NCBI RefSeq assembly: GCF_001968815.1
Contig: NZ_MIEQ01000010.1
Span: 59,967-123,966, forward strand
DNA: 64,000 nucleotides
Direction of reading: 5' to 3'
From: Motiliproteus sp. MSK22-1
Lineage (GTDB): Bacteria > Pseudomonadota > Gammaproteobacteria > Pseudomonadales > Balneatricaceae
Shown: piece by piece, positions 7,617 to 16,902 of the stretch
How the letters are laid out: each line of letters opens with the position of its first letter
Numbering within the stretch: the first letter of the stretch is position 1
Translations under genes and position numbers: made by a program
The notes under the pieces: model-generated
Told to the model about the DNA's origin: nothing
The model's input: only the letters and a program-made list of their open reading frames with translations
Database searches by the model: none

Positions 7617-9272
7617 CTAGCTGCAAGCGCCGTTTATTTCAGCCTGCTTTCTCATGCGCGTAATTCCATCTACAAACTGATGCAGTGTATTGGACAGTAC
7701 TCCCTGACCGATAATCACTTCAATTAGCTGGAATTTATCGGTGTTCTCAACAGCCATGTCGAGGGCTGCTTTCAACTCCTGTCGGGTCGTTACCTGGTGT
7801 CCGTCGCCTCCCAGATCATTAGCAATATTGGCGTAGTTCAGAACAGGTAGGTCATTGAATTTTGATTCCGGCTGGAAAGTTCTAAGCAACTCCCAGCTGC
7901 TGTTGTTCAGTACGACCACGATTGGATTCCAGCCATATCGAGGCGCATTCAGCAGCTCCCAGCCTGTCATTTGGAACGCACCATCCCCAACTAAAACAAT
8001 GGGTCGACGTCCTGTTGCTGCTTGCATACCAAACCCTGCCGGTACGCCAAATCCCATCGTTGCGTAGAATCCAGGGGCAACAAGATCGGTATATTCGATG
8101 TCCAACGTGGTGAAAAAGCAGTCTCCCATATCGGCAGCGATAGGCATGGGGCCCTGGTTGCTGAATAAGTCATTAATTGCAGTGGCGATATCAGTCGGCG
8201 TTACCGGAGTCTGATCTGCAATCAAGCCTGTGGGATATTTAGAGGGAGTTGGTATTAGTCGGACTTCTGGTTCTATAGCATGGGCTCTTTGATGTAATTG
8301 TTTGACCAGTTGCTCCAGAGGGATCTCAGGGTAGAGGTGATAACCCATTGATACCTGGCCATCTGATGCCAGGATGACTTTGCGGAAATCAAACTTCTTT
8401 TCTGATACGCCAAAGTTACCATCTGTCAGGGTTACTCCAAGCAAAATAGGAGCATCAGAATTTTCCACAAGCTGTGTTAAGTCTGGATCACCGGCAACTC
8501 CCAGATAAGTGCCCAGCATGTTGACATCCTTATCAGATAGAAGGCCTCTTCCCATAAGGGTCGTTACGACTGGAATCCCCAGTCTTTTGGCCAGCTCTGC
8601 TGTTTGCTCTTCAATACCAAAACGGCGAATTTCAACACCGACGACAAGTACCGGAGAATGAGATCCTTCAATTTGTTGCATAATTTCATCAACACAGGCA
8701 TCCAGTGCTTTTTCATTTAAAGAGAGGCTGGGTGTTATGTTTTTAGTGACAGGTTCACAGGAGTGGAACACCATATCTCTGGGGATTTCAATATAAACGG
8801 GGCGGGATTGGCGGACACAGTTTTCCAATACTCGAGCTATTTCTGCAGGCGCAGTTTGTACGTCATTTAAAATAACCTGGTCACAGGTGACTTCTTTATA
8901 CACTTCCAGCTGAGAGTTAAGGCTTTTTGCCTGATGATGTACCAGCAACCCAGTATTTTTATCTCCTTCACCAGGGCCGCCTGAAATAACAATAACCGGC
9001 GATTTTTCGGCATAGGCGGCAGCAATTGGATTAACCATGTTGAATCCGCCTGCGCCGTATGTGACTGCTGCCACAGAGGGTTTTCCGTGGCAGCGAGCTG
9101 CCCCATCTGCTGCATAACCTACCGTGGGCTCATGGCTGAATGTATAGAGCGGTAGAATTCCAGACTCTTCTGCTACCTTAAAAAATGGCAGCGCAAAGTC
9201 ACCTGGAATGCCAAAAATTTCGCTGACGCCATGATCTTTTAATGCTTGCAGCAATACTTCTGCTAAATTCAT
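7617..9272 (-). CDS. ipdC: phenylpyruvate / indole-3-pyruvate decarboxylase (ThDP-dependent)
   Basis: A 551-residue ThDP enzyme of the pyruvate-decarboxylase superfamily. It closely resembles, from memory, the Azospirillum IpdC/phenylpyruvate decarboxylase type. It would decarboxylate aryl-pyruvates to aryl-acetaldehydes in the cytoplasm, a step towards indole-3-acetate or phenylacetate. The N-terminal Pyr domain has GIPGDFALPFF (residues 21-31) and the cofactor-activating Glu48 in SHEPTVGYA. The middle domain spans about 190-330. The PP domain has the metal/diphosphate motif GDG (429-431) through NN (456-457), then SWELLRTFQPES. Length is normal. Its start has AGGTGAAGC before ATG. It appears monocistronic, followed by the tRNA cluster. 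Acetolactate synthase is excluded by the ending and the FQPES segment. Confidence 0.85.
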   Translation of the reverse strand: MNLAEVLLQALKDHGVSEIFGIPGDFALPFFKVAEESGILPLYTFSHEPTVGYAADGAARCHGKPSVAAVTYGAGGFNMVNPIAAAYAEKSPVIVISGGPGEGDKNTGLLVHHQAKSLNSQLEVYKEVTCDQVILNDVQTAPAEIARVLENCVRQSRPVYIEIPRDMVFHSCEPVTKNITPSLSLNEKALDACVDEIMQQIEGSHSPVLVVGVEIRRFGIEEQTAELAKRLGIPVVTTLMGRGLLSDKDVNMLGTYLGVAGDPDLTQLVENSDAPILLGVTLTDGNFGVSEKKFDFRKVILASDGQVSMGYHLYPEIPLEQLVKQLHQRAHAIEPEVRLIPTPSKYPTGLIADQTPVTPTDIATAINDLFSNQGPMPIAADMGDCFFTTLDIEYTDLVAPGFYATMGFGVPAGFGMQAATGRRPIVLVGDGAFQMTGWELLNAPRYGWNPIVVVLNNSSWELLRTFQPESKFNDLPVLNYANIANDLGGDGHQVTTRQELKAALDMAVENTDKFQLIEVIIGQGVLSNTLHQFVDGITRMRKQAEINGACS

Positions 9273-9498
9273 GCTTCACCTGTGAGCAGACTATATGAGA
9301 AAAATATGGATAGTAAGCATACTTATAAAGTGGTATTAAAAAAATTATTAAAATTCTAATAAGATGATCTAAAAATAAGATGGTTTTATGTTGAGGTTTG
9401 GCTACTTTTAGCGAGTTCAGTGTTGGGCTGAGATAGGGAAGGTGGTGAATTTTTGGAACAGCCTGCCAAACGAGGCTTTTACAGATTTAACGATAGAT

Positions 9499-10551
9499 TC
9501 AACGCTGTAAATGACTTTTTAAATTTTGCTGTCTTGTGAATCGTTGCCGGTACTGACCAGGTGTTAATCCAGTGATTTTTTGGAACATTTTTCGAAAAGC
9601 ACTACTGTCCGCGTACCCTACTTCCCAACCAATGCGCTCAAAACTCAACTGTTTGGTTTCAATCAGTTCGCGGGCCTTTTGGATTCGAAAGTTTTGTAAG
9701 TATTCTCCGGGGTTGTAACCTGTAGATTTAATAAAGTTCCGGTAAAAACTGCGTTCAACTCTATGGCTAAGGATTGCCAGATTTTTTACACTGATTGTTT
9801 CTTTGTAGTGGCGATGAATATAGTGCTGGGCTTTTAATATCGTTTGATCACCATGATCGAGTGGAGGCTGAAAATTTCTGTAGAACTTTTGTTCGCGGCG
9901 GCCTGTATCTATCAGGAGAAATTTTCCTAATTCTATTGCAACTGTTGGTCGGCTAAATCGCTCCACCAGATGAATACCTAAATCGAGCCATGCCATGACA
10001 CCACCGGCCGTGATCAAATCCTGTTCATCTATAAGGATCTGATCGGCATCTAGTTTTATGGTTGGGTATCTTTCCCTGAATTTTTCAGCCAGACCCCAAT
10101 GTGTTGTTACCGTTCGTCCGTCAACGACTCCTGCTGCTGCAAGGATGAATGCGCCTGCACAGACTGAGCATACGATTGTTCCTTGTTTATGAAGGTCTTG
10201 GATCCATTTGATTAGCTCCTGACTGGGTGATTCATAGTAATTGTCTTCAATACTCGGTAAGACAATCAGAGCCTGAATATTCTGTGTAGATTTGTCTTGT
10301 GGTATTCCATCCTGCTTTGATCTGTTTGGTGCTGGTCTGTGATGGTCATTCTGATCTGTTGCCGATATAACTCTTCCGGTTGTTTCTTCAATCTCAAAAT
10401 GTCTGATCTGGAACTTGGGGAGTTCCATTTCTCTAAAGCGCCCACAGATGCGATTGCTGGCATTAAACAGCTCAGCTAATCCGTGGACAGATGAAGTTAA
10501 CACGCCTGGATAACTCAGTACGGCGATGGTCACTATTGGTGGAGTTTTCAT
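9499..10551 (-). CDS. GlxA-type AraC family transcriptional regulator (DJ-1/PfpI plus HTH)
   Basis: 350 residues in two parts. Residues about 7-200 form a DJ-1/PfpI-like domain with the nucleophile-elbow sequence VCSVCAGAF (Cys131) and THWG at 150-153. Residues about 235-340 hold two AraC helix-turn-helix motifs (ISVKNLAILSHRVERSFYR, then FERIGWEVGYADSSAFRKMF). The DJ-1 domain usually senses a ligand and has no known enzymatic role in this group. It is divergent from the cysteine hydrolase at 10725, and its stop faces ipdC 226 nt away. The long palindrome at 10649-10676 in the shared promoter region is the natural candidate for its operator. An insertion of polar residues (about 62-90) is longer than I expect. 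Confidence 0.85.
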   Translation of the reverse strand: MKTPPIVTIAVLSYPGVLTSSVHGLAELFNASNRICGRFREMELPKFQIRHFEIEETTGRVISATDQNDHHRPAPNRSKQDGIPQDKSTQNIQALIVLPSIEDNYYESPSQELIKWIQDLHKQGTIVCSVCAGAFILAAAGVVDGRTVTTHWGLAEKFRERYPTIKLDADQILIDEQDLITAGGVMAWLDLGIHLVERFSRPTVAIELGKFLLIDTGRREQKFYRNFQPPLDHGDQTILKAQHYIHRHYKETISVKNLAILSHRVERSFYRNFIKSTGYNPGEYLQNFRIQKARELIETKQLSFERIGWEVGYADSSAFRKMFQKITGLTPGQYRQRFTRQQNLKSHLQR

Positions 10552-10648
10552 ATGTCATTATTTGCACTAATTGTGTCATTGCTGACATTAATATCAAATG
10601 ATGAAGACTCATACAATAGACTTCTAATTGAGTTTCTACACGGGTTAC

Positions 10649-10676
10649 TTTGTTCTTGGTCAGTACCAAGAACAAA
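10649..10676. promoter_or_regulatory. perfect palindrome in the divergent glxA-type / hydrolase promoter region
   Basis: TTTGTTCTTGGT and ACCAAGAACAAA form 12-bp arms around CAGT. It lies 49 nt before the hydrolase ATG and 98 nt before the regulator ATG. It could be a protein operator or a leader hairpin in the hydrolase mRNA. Confidence 0.6.
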
Positions 10677-10724
10677 TGAGCTTGTTCGGAAATTTGCTAA
10701 TAGCACCGAGTAGAGGTTAAAAAC

Positions 10725-11336
10725 ATGAGCGTTGATTATGTTCAAAAAACAGCACTTGTATTAGTTGACTTACAAAACGACTATTTTCCTGGTGGGCGCT
10801 GGACTTTAGAGGGAGTCGATCAAGCTACAGCTCAAGCCAAAAAATTACTGGAAGTGTTTCGGGCTCATCAACTTCCGATCATTCATATTCAGCATATTAA
10901 TTCAGCTGCTGAGGCTCCTTTTTTTGTTGAGGGAACGGCAGGAGCTGATATTCACCCCAAAGTGTCTCCAGAGTATAGCGAAGAGGTTGTTATCAAGAAT
11001 CAGGTGAATAGCTTCCAAGGCACTGATCTTAATCGACTACTGAAAGATAAAGGGATCGAAAGTATAGTTATTTGTGGGGCGATGAGTCACATGTGTATAG
11101 ATGCTATTACGCGGGCTGGTAAGGATTTTGGTTATCACTGCACGGTGATCCACGATGGCTGTGCAACACTGGGAATGGAGTTTAATGGTATCTCCGTACC
11201 AGCGGAGCATGTGCATGCTGCGTTTATGGCCGCTCTGGAATTTGGTTATGCTGATGTATTCTCAACTGATTTTTTTCTGTCTCGACTAATGACTGCTTCT
11301 CCGTCTCAAGTGCAATCGAAAGTCGCTGAAAACTAA
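10725..11336 (+). CDS. isochorismatase-like cysteine hydrolase
   Basis: This 203-residue protein keeps the catalytic triad of the family: Asp15 (VLVDLQNDYF), Lys91 (VVIKNQVNSF) and Cys124 (GAMSHMCID). The family hydrolyses amides or vinyl ethers such as nicotinamide, N-carbamoyl compounds or isochorismate, and the exact substrate cannot be told from sequence. It is the only gene in its unit, divergent from the GlxA-type regulator, which is a common pairing for such hydrolases. A terminator follows at 11459. The start ATG has AGAGGTTAAAAAC upstream. Confidence 0.85.
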   Translation: MSVDYVQKTALVLVDLQNDYFPGGRWTLEGVDQATAQAKKLLEVFRAHQLPIIHIQHINSAAEAPFFVEGTAGADIHPKVSPEYSEEVVIKNQVNSFQGTDLNRLLKDKGIESIVICGAMSHMCIDAITRAGKDFGYHCTVIHDGCATLGMEFNGISVPAEHVHAAFMAALEFGYADVFSTDFFLSRLMTASPSQVQSKVAEN

Positions 11337-11458
11337 GATTGAAAATGATAGAAAGCGAAGATAGAAGGTGGCAAAAAGCTAAACAGCGAGGTTAATTATT
11401 TACTCCTTGATTGAAAATTCCAGACTAGAATAAAACCAAAGTTAAGTTAAGAAATAGT

Positions 11459-11500
11459 AGCAGGGCTATAGGCGCTATAACCCTGCTGTGGGGTGTTTTT
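11459..11500 (+). terminator. intrinsic terminator after the cysteine hydrolase
   Basis: AGCAGGGCTATA pairs with TATAACCCTGCT (one mismatch/bulge) across a short loop, followed by GTGGGGTGTTTTT. Confidence 0.7.
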
Positions 11501-11549
11501 GTTTGTGATTTTAGCCCTGCAGAAGCTTGATGATGGGAGGTAACGCACC

Positions 11550-12410
11550 GTGGCTGTCCAGATTGACGCATCTGCCGCTGAAAAAATTCTTAAAGGGATT
11601 AAAATCCCACCACAGCCTCAGATTATGGTCGATATCGAAATGGAAATGGTTATGCCTGATTTTGATATTGGTGAAATATCAAAACTGGTGGCCAAAGATG
11701 TTGGATTATCCGGATCGATTCTGAAGACGGTTAATTCTTCATTTTTTGGCTTAAAGAAGAAAGTAACCTCTATTCACCAGGCTATCAGCCTGCTGGGCGT
11801 TGATAGTCTCACCAGTATTATCAATGCTATTTCCATTCGTGGTGCCATGAGCAATGCGGATATAGTGGCGCTGAATAGTTTTTGGGATAACTCGATGGAT
11901 ATTGCCGCGGCTTGTGCGTATATCGCCAAGCAAACAATTTCCACACCATCAGGGGAGGCCTATACGCTAGGGCTCTTCCACAACAGTGCTATTCCGCTAA
12001 TGATGCAGCGCTATGATAATTATCAGGATGTAATGGAGAGTTCTTATCAGTGCTCTGAAGCTGCGATCAATAGCAAAGAGGTCGATCAGTTGGGGACGGA
12101 TCACTGTTCCATAGGTTTTTTTGTAGCCAGTGCCTGGAAACTGCCAAAATACATTGGTGAAGCGATTGCTCAGCATCATGATTGTGAGGAGGTCTTTGGT
12201 ACTGGTAACTGTCCCCAGACTCAACTGAGAGATTTGTTAGCCGTACTTAAAATTGCTGAGCATCTTTGTAAAGCCCATCGGGTGTTGGGTAACTGTGAAT
12301 CAGACTATGAGTTTGAGCGTCTTAAGACCCCGGTGCTAACCTACTTGGGGTTAACCCAGATAGATTTGGAGAATCTGGCAGATGATCTGTTAGATCTGGG
12401 TACAGGTTAG
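11550..12410 (+). CDS. HDOD domain signalling protein
   Basis: 286 residues covered almost entirely by an HDOD domain (about residues 15-215), an HD-related fold without the metal-binding HD pair. Typical elements are the hydrophobic start PPQPQIMVDIEMEMV and SIHQAISLLGVDSL. HDOD proteins act as regulatory adaptors in bacterial signalling. The start is GTG 11550, with GGGAGG at 11535-11540 (9-nt spacing). A second HDOD protein with a GGDEF domain is transcribed convergently just downstream. Its target is unknown. Confidence 0.85.
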   Translation: MAVQIDASAAEKILKGIKIPPQPQIMVDIEMEMVMPDFDIGEISKLVAKDVGLSGSILKTVNSSFFGLKKKVTSIHQAISLLGVDSLTSIINAISIRGAMSNADIVALNSFWDNSMDIAAACAYIAKQTISTPSGEAYTLGLFHNSAIPLMMQRYDNYQDVMESSYQCSEAAINSKEVDQLGTDHCSIGFFVASAWKLPKYIGEAIAQHHDCEEVFGTGNCPQTQLRDLLAVLKIAEHLCKAHRVLGNCESDYEFERLKTPVLTYLGLTQIDLENLADDLLDLGTG

Positions 12411-12491
12411 CGACAGGCTGCAGTCGGTGGCGAATTATCAGATTTATCAGATTTGTTGTAACCAATAGTGAAATTGTGAACAGACAGTCTT

Positions 12492-12535
12492 GGCACCCCT
12501 TTTGAAAGTTGCTGAAAAGAGTGCCTTTATTGTTT
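12492..12535 (+). terminator. terminator after the HDOD gene
   Basis: GGCAC with CTTTT in the 5' arm pairs with AAAAG and GTGCC in the 3' arm, followed by TTTATTGTTT. Confidence 0.6.
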
Positions 12536-12569
12536 GCGTGACAATTCGTGAGATACCCAGGCTTTAGTG

Positions 12570-14081
12570 TCAGTGATAATTTTTTGCCAGAGATTGTTGA
12601 TATACCATCACACTATCACCACCATTTTGTTTCGCCGCGTACATTGCGTGATCTGCTGCCTCGATTAATAACTCCTTGTTGTCGAACCGTTGCTGTGTGT
12701 TTAAGGTAGCAACCCCGGCAGAGCAGGTGATTGATATTTTATGCTGACTTTTCAAGGTCAGTTTATTGCTTCGAATGGCCTCAACAATGCGTGTTGCTGC
12801 CGAAGTGGCATCTTCTGATGAGCAGCCTGGCAGTAATATTAGAAACTCTTCACCACCGTAGCGAAAGACAGCGTCCTGGTCTCTGGTGTAGGCGCTCAGT
12901 ATCTTGGCACTGAATTTAAGAATGCTGTCGCCGACAGTATGCCCAAACTTGTCGTTGATACTTTTAAATTTGTCCAGATCAATAAAAATTGCGCTTAAAG
13001 GCCAGCCGTTTTTTCTGGCATGAATAAATTCTTCCTCAAGGGCAAGGTCAAAGTGCTTGCGGTTAGACAGACCTGTCAGATGATCCTGCATTGACTCCTT
13101 TTTCAGTAACTGTGTTCGTTGCTCATGACGATCCATTTCCTGTCGGCTGGCGTTCAATTCCTGAGAAAAACTGAGGCCTCGCATAAGCATCTGATTTTTT
13201 GCTTCGGTAAGAACCTTGTCGGTATATTTATTGTCCAGCAGGCTCATTTCAAAAAGTCCTTCTACGACAGGAATTTCTTCATAAAGCTCTTCAATGAGGC
13301 TTTCATAATCGTCTCCCAGCCGCAAAGAAGCAGGGGGCTCGTCATCCTGATTTTTGTCCACAGCGATAATCCCGTCAGCAATTATCCCTGATAAAGCGAT
13401 GCACTCTGTCAGAGTTGAAACCCTGGCTAATTCTTTACTATCAACTGTCTGGTGGCTTCCGCTAACTGCTTCAATCAGGTGTTCAGGAAAATTCCATTGA
13501 TTCAGCAGCCAGGCTCCAACAGCAGCATGATCGGTATCGATCTGCTTTCTTTCAAACTCGATGATTTCACTATGGCGATTTTCATCAGTTTCCATCTGCT
13601 GATAAAACTGATCAAAAGCCCTGTCCATGACTGCCATACCAATATCTTGCAGTAATGCGGCAAGAAAAGCCTCCTCGGGGGAGACCTCTTCAGGCATTCG
13701 GCCCAGCAATCGCGCGACGGTGGAGGACAGCAAGGAACGTTGCCAATAGGCGTTGTAATCCAGCCCGCGTTCTTCCTGCTGTCGTAATGAAGAGAACAAA
13801 GAGAAGCTCAGGGTTAACATCAGGGTAGAATTCAAGCCTAAAAGCATAACTGCTTGGCGAATGTTGCCACTTTTACGGCGCTGCCCATAAAGGGGAGAAT
13901 TTGCAATCTTGAGTAGTTTGGTTGCTAAAGCAGGATCATAGCCTACAGCATCAGCAACATCACCCATTGTAGAGGTATGGCTTTGTGCCAGCTTTAAAAT
14001 CTGCACAGCAACAGCGGGTAATGAAGGGAGATCTGAACAACGTTCCAGCTGTATACGGATATGTTCGCTTAATTCAAGCAT
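12570..14081 (-). CDS. HDOD-GGDEF diguanylate cyclase
   Basis: 503 residues. An N-terminal HDOD domain (about 15-215) has DLPSLPAVAVQILKLA and IRQAVMLLGLNSTL. A short helical linker follows (about 305-325). The GGDEF domain (about 330-495) has an intact active site GGEEF at 409-413. The inhibitory site RDQD lies at 400-403, exactly five residues before it, so product inhibition by c-di-GMP is expected. It should make c-di-GMP in the cytoplasm, with the HDOD part as an input or docking module. It is soluble, with no membrane segments. It is transcribed convergently to the HDOD protein at 11550. Confidence 0.9.
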   Translation of the reverse strand: MLELSEHIRIQLERCSDLPSLPAVAVQILKLAQSHTSTMGDVADAVGYDPALATKLLKIANSPLYGQRRKSGNIRQAVMLLGLNSTLMLTLSFSLFSSLRQQEERGLDYNAYWQRSLLSSTVARLLGRMPEEVSPEEAFLAALLQDIGMAVMDRAFDQFYQQMETDENRHSEIIEFERKQIDTDHAAVGAWLLNQWNFPEHLIEAVSGSHQTVDSKELARVSTLTECIALSGIIADGIIAVDKNQDDEPPASLRLGDDYESLIEELYEEIPVVEGLFEMSLLDNKYTDKVLTEAKNQMLMRGLSFSQELNASRQEMDRHEQRTQLLKKESMQDHLTGLSNRKHFDLALEEEFIHARKNGWPLSAIFIDLDKFKSINDKFGHTVGDSILKFSAKILSAYTRDQDAVFRYGGEEFLILLPGCSSEDATSAATRIVEAIRSNKLTLKSQHKISITCSAGVATLNTQQRFDNKELLIEAADHAMYAAKQNGGDSVMVYQQSLAKNYH

Positions 14082-14877
14082 GGATGTTCCTTGTTACGCT
14101 TCTAGCTCTTGTTACTAACATTGCCCGGGAACCTGTAAACGGCTATTTATTCCAGGGTGCAAATGGTTTCATGTGCAAATGCTCTTTAGGACTTCCTAAC
14201 AAGGAGTTTCCCTAAGGAGCCCGCAAATAAGTTTTCATTAGGCCGCGAAGGGCTTGCTGAGAACGTAATGGACTTATTCACAGGTTCCCAAAGTGAATTA
14301 TTTCTTCCATTAAATACAAAGTATTGCATCTGGTTTCAAAAAAACCAGCATTGTAGCAGAGTGTTTTAACGGTTGGATCACTCAGTTCAGATGTTTTTAT
14401 AGTTATAAATACCAGGTTAAAAGGTGAATATAGAGCCTCTATCAACAATGATTAGCTGGATTTAGAAAAATTTTGAGGCGAAAACTTGCAAAATATGAGA
14501 AATGTTAGTTGTTCTTCGGTCGACAGGCGTTCTGTTTGTGATCAACTCTGGTATACTTCCTCCCGGAATTTCGACCCCCTTTGATTTATTCAGGATTTTA
14601 GATAACGGCAGTCAAGCAACGGTAGTCAAGCAATAGCTATGAAAGCCCTACCTTTCTCAGCCCTAACGTTATACGAATTAAGAAGAAACAGCATTCTAGA
14701 GCGGAGTTGTTTCTGCTTTGCGCATTGTTGGATTGGCCATGGCGATCAAAGGATATTGAGCCGTGCTAATTTGGCGCAAGGGGGATTGAAAATAAATCTG
14801 TCGCAAGCGATGTTCGCTTAGTGGGCAGTCCTGGGATTAGCCCCGATTAAATGCGAACCGCTCCATAGAGGCCGTAA
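14082..14877. other. 800-nt intergenic region with a dispersed repeat and a promoter-like site
   Basis: It contains one copy of the long dispersed repeat (14211-14289) and an extended -10 promoter-like TGGTATACT at 14549-14557. A short tandem duplication lies at 14604-14632 (ACGGCAGTCAAGCA then ACGGTAGTCAAGCA). A 60-codon ORF at 14639-14821 has no ribosome binding site or coding character, and I do not call it. A leader or small RNA starting near 14564 is possible. Confidence 0.45.
14211..14289. repeat. dispersed repeat, copy A (partner at 41905-41979)
   Basis: It shares with copy B the blocks CCTAAG, GGCT-GCTGAGAAC, TAATGGAC, ATTCA and GGTTCCC in the same order over about 75 nt. Both copies are intergenic. 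Confidence 0.65.
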
Positions 14878-15693
14878 ATGAGTTACAACCCAACCTTATC
14901 TTTGAAAGACATTCAGAACAGTAAAGCACAAGAGAAAGCTCGCCTGGTAGACTTGGAGAGCCAAGTTGAGACGTTGCTGGCACAAGTTGACAGCCTTAAG
15001 GGTCAATTGCAGACCAGTGAAGAAAAAGCTGCTCTTACAATGGCTGAACTGAGTGAATGTAAGAAGGAAAATCAGCAATTAACTGAAACTTCTCGTCATC
15101 TCAATAACAAAATTCTGAACTGGGAGCAGCTTGAGCAGGAGCGCTCAATTCAGCGTCTGGAACAGTTTTCTGCAATGGAGGCCAAGACCTCTGCTAAAGA
15201 TGCAGAAATTGAAAAACTGAAAGTTGCTCAGAAGGAGCTTAATGCGGAGCTTAAGAAAGCAAAAGCATTGAATCCTGAACGTTTGAATCGTCAGAACAAA
15301 GACTTGCAAAAACGTATAGCTGAAGGAAAGGAAGGTTCTGCACGTCTCAGCGAGCAGCTACGTAAAGTCAAGGCTGAGCTCAAAGAGCTGAAAGCTGAGA
15401 ATGCCAAGCCTGCTCCAGAGCCGCTATATCGCTCTGAAGATGGACTCTTTGAGTTGCGTAACGACAATTTTAATGGCTCGAAGGATGCTGCGAACAGCGA
15501 TTCCAAGTCCTTGAAATTGTATGCCGTAGATGCTGCTACTGGTGCAACAGTGATAGCCGAAGGACTCAATGATGCAGATCAGGTTGAATGGATCTCATCT
15601 AACGCTGTTCCTGATGATGTCACGAGTCAGGCTGCTATTATCATTAAGAAGATGATGGAAGAGAATGAGGAGCTGGAGTCTAGCCAAGGCTAA
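14878..15693 (+). CDS. coiled-coil protein, unknown
   Basis: 271 residues with no signal peptide. Residues about 10-175 are a long heptad-rich coiled coil (Leu, Glu, Lys, Gln dominated; for example ESQVETLLAQVDSLKGQL). Residues about 185-250 form a small globular part (ATGATVIAEGLNDADQVEWIS). An acidic helical tail follows (MMEENEELESSQG). It resembles cytoplasmic scaffold or chromosome-structure proteins in composition only, with no family recognised. It appears monocistronic, with a strong hairpin 57 nt after the stop. Confidence 0.8.
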   Translation: MSYNPTLSLKDIQNSKAQEKARLVDLESQVETLLAQVDSLKGQLQTSEEKAALTMAELSECKKENQQLTETSRHLNNKILNWEQLEQERSIQRLEQFSAMEAKTSAKDAEIEKLKVAQKELNAELKKAKALNPERLNRQNKDLQKRIAEGKEGSARLSEQLRKVKAELKELKAENAKPAPEPLYRSEDGLFELRNDNFNGSKDAANSDSKSLKLYAVDAATGATVIAEGLNDADQVEWISSNAVPDDVTSQAAIIIKKMMEENEELESSQG

Positions 15694-16162
15694 GCTTTAA
15701 GCTGCCAGAACCGAGCGGTCGCGTGCAGCTTGCTCAATCGTTCTAAACTACGCAGACACCGGCGCCCATTGTGCGCTGGTGTTTGCGTGTAGCATTCTTA
15801 TTGTTGTTTCGATCACAAGGTAGAGTTATCTCACCAACAGACGTTGATGGCGTCGAACACCCCTTCCAGGGCCTTAATTTCAGTTAGATCTCTGCTGTTC
15901 AAGGTTCTCGGGCCCCCATCCCTCCTCGATATCCACAGTCCTTAAGGTGCCAGTTTATCTGGACTTTTTGACAATATCCGTAAATATCTGAAGTTGTTGC
16001 CCAGATCATGATTAGAATATTTCCACTGCTGTGGAAGGGGTTTCCATTTAAGTCGTTTAACAAAGATTTAGAAAATCTGCGTACAAGCCCCTTAATCATT
16101 TGGATCGAGGAAAACACCATAATGGGCCATAATGTGTCGATCAAAAAAACTAGAGAATGTAG
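15694..16162. other. intergenic region between coiled-coil and Gre-like genes
   Basis: Apart from the hairpin at 15750-15788 I see nothing definite. A 101-codon ORF on the minus strand (15899-16204) overlaps the Gre-like start and lacks coding character. Confidence 0.4.
15750..15788 (+). terminator. strong hairpin, probable terminator of the coiled-coil gene
   Basis: ACGCAGACACCGGCGC pairs with GCGCTGGTGTTTGCGT (two mismatches in 16 bp) across 7 nt. No clean T-run follows, so it may instead stabilise the mRNA 3' end. Confidence 0.55.
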
Positions 16163-16639
16163 ATGGACAGCCTGATTACACTGATTCTTGATCACATTGA
16201 GCAAGAACTCTCAACCTTGTTAACCGCCGCTCAGAGTGCTCATGATGGTGCTACTCATGAAGAGAATAAAGCCGAGAACAAATATGATACTCGTGGTTTA
16301 GAGGCGGCTTACCTTGCTCACGGACTGTCCGTTCGAGCCGAAGAACTGCAACAATCAATAATTGATTACCGCCAGCTACAGCGGCTGGACATTGATAAGT
16401 ATTCTTGTGTGCAAGTTGGAACACTGGTCTGTTTAGAAGATGACGACGGTAATAAAAGACGGGTTTTTGTCGGCCCGTCAGGAGGGGGCATAAAACTGCA
16501 CTTTGGGGAGGATGAAGTTACAGTTGTAACACCTACATCACCCGTAGGTGGGGCATTACTGGGTAAAGTCATCGACGATGTTTTTACCCTTAAAGTCAAA
16601 GGACTGGATGTTAATTACACAATTATTCATATGCAGTAG
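16163..16639 (+). CDS. GreA/GreB-like transcription factor family protein
   Basis: 158 residues. The N-terminal half is helical with the acidic segment ATHEENKAENKYDTRGLEAA, like the sequence near the tip of a Gre coiled coil. The C-terminal half is an FKBP-like Gre C-terminal domain (VQVGTLVCLEDDDGNKRRVF, then TPTSPVGGALLGKVIDDVF). It should bind the RNA polymerase secondary channel, but whether it stimulates transcript cleavage as GreA does is not known. Gre proteins of similar size are often annotated '3-oxoacyl-ACP synthase' by error. It seems monocistronic. Confidence 0.75.
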   Translation: MDSLITLILDHIEQELSTLLTAAQSAHDGATHEENKAENKYDTRGLEAAYLAHGLSVRAEELQQSIIDYRQLQRLDIDKYSCVQVGTLVCLEDDDGNKRRVFVGPSGGGIKLHFGEDEVTVVTPTSPVGGALLGKVIDDVFTLKVKGLDVNYTIIHMQ

Positions 16640-16902
16640 TGTGATTCTTAGTACGCAGCGGCTTGTAAAGCGATGCAGGTCTGGTTTATTGAAACACTAC
16701 ATACCGAACCACTGAAAGGTATAACGGGAACCTGGACAGACCTTAACCGGCAAGATCAGGATTAAAGAGAGGCCTGAATGACTATATCTGAATATAAGGA
16801 TAGATAGTGTATTGATCCATTGGTCGTAATGGCTATGTTTTTAATGGTTGTAAGTATCTTTCTGTTTCAGATGTCTATACTTAGTGCTAAACGCTCTCTT
16901 GG

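Noticed and set aside
14639..14821. 60-codon ORF upstream of the coiled-coil gene
   Set aside because: No ribosome binding site, and the residue composition is unlike real proteins. It probably lies in a leader.
15899..16204. 101-codon minus-strand ORF
   Set aside because: It overlaps the start of the Gre-like gene, and its sequence has no domain or coding signature.
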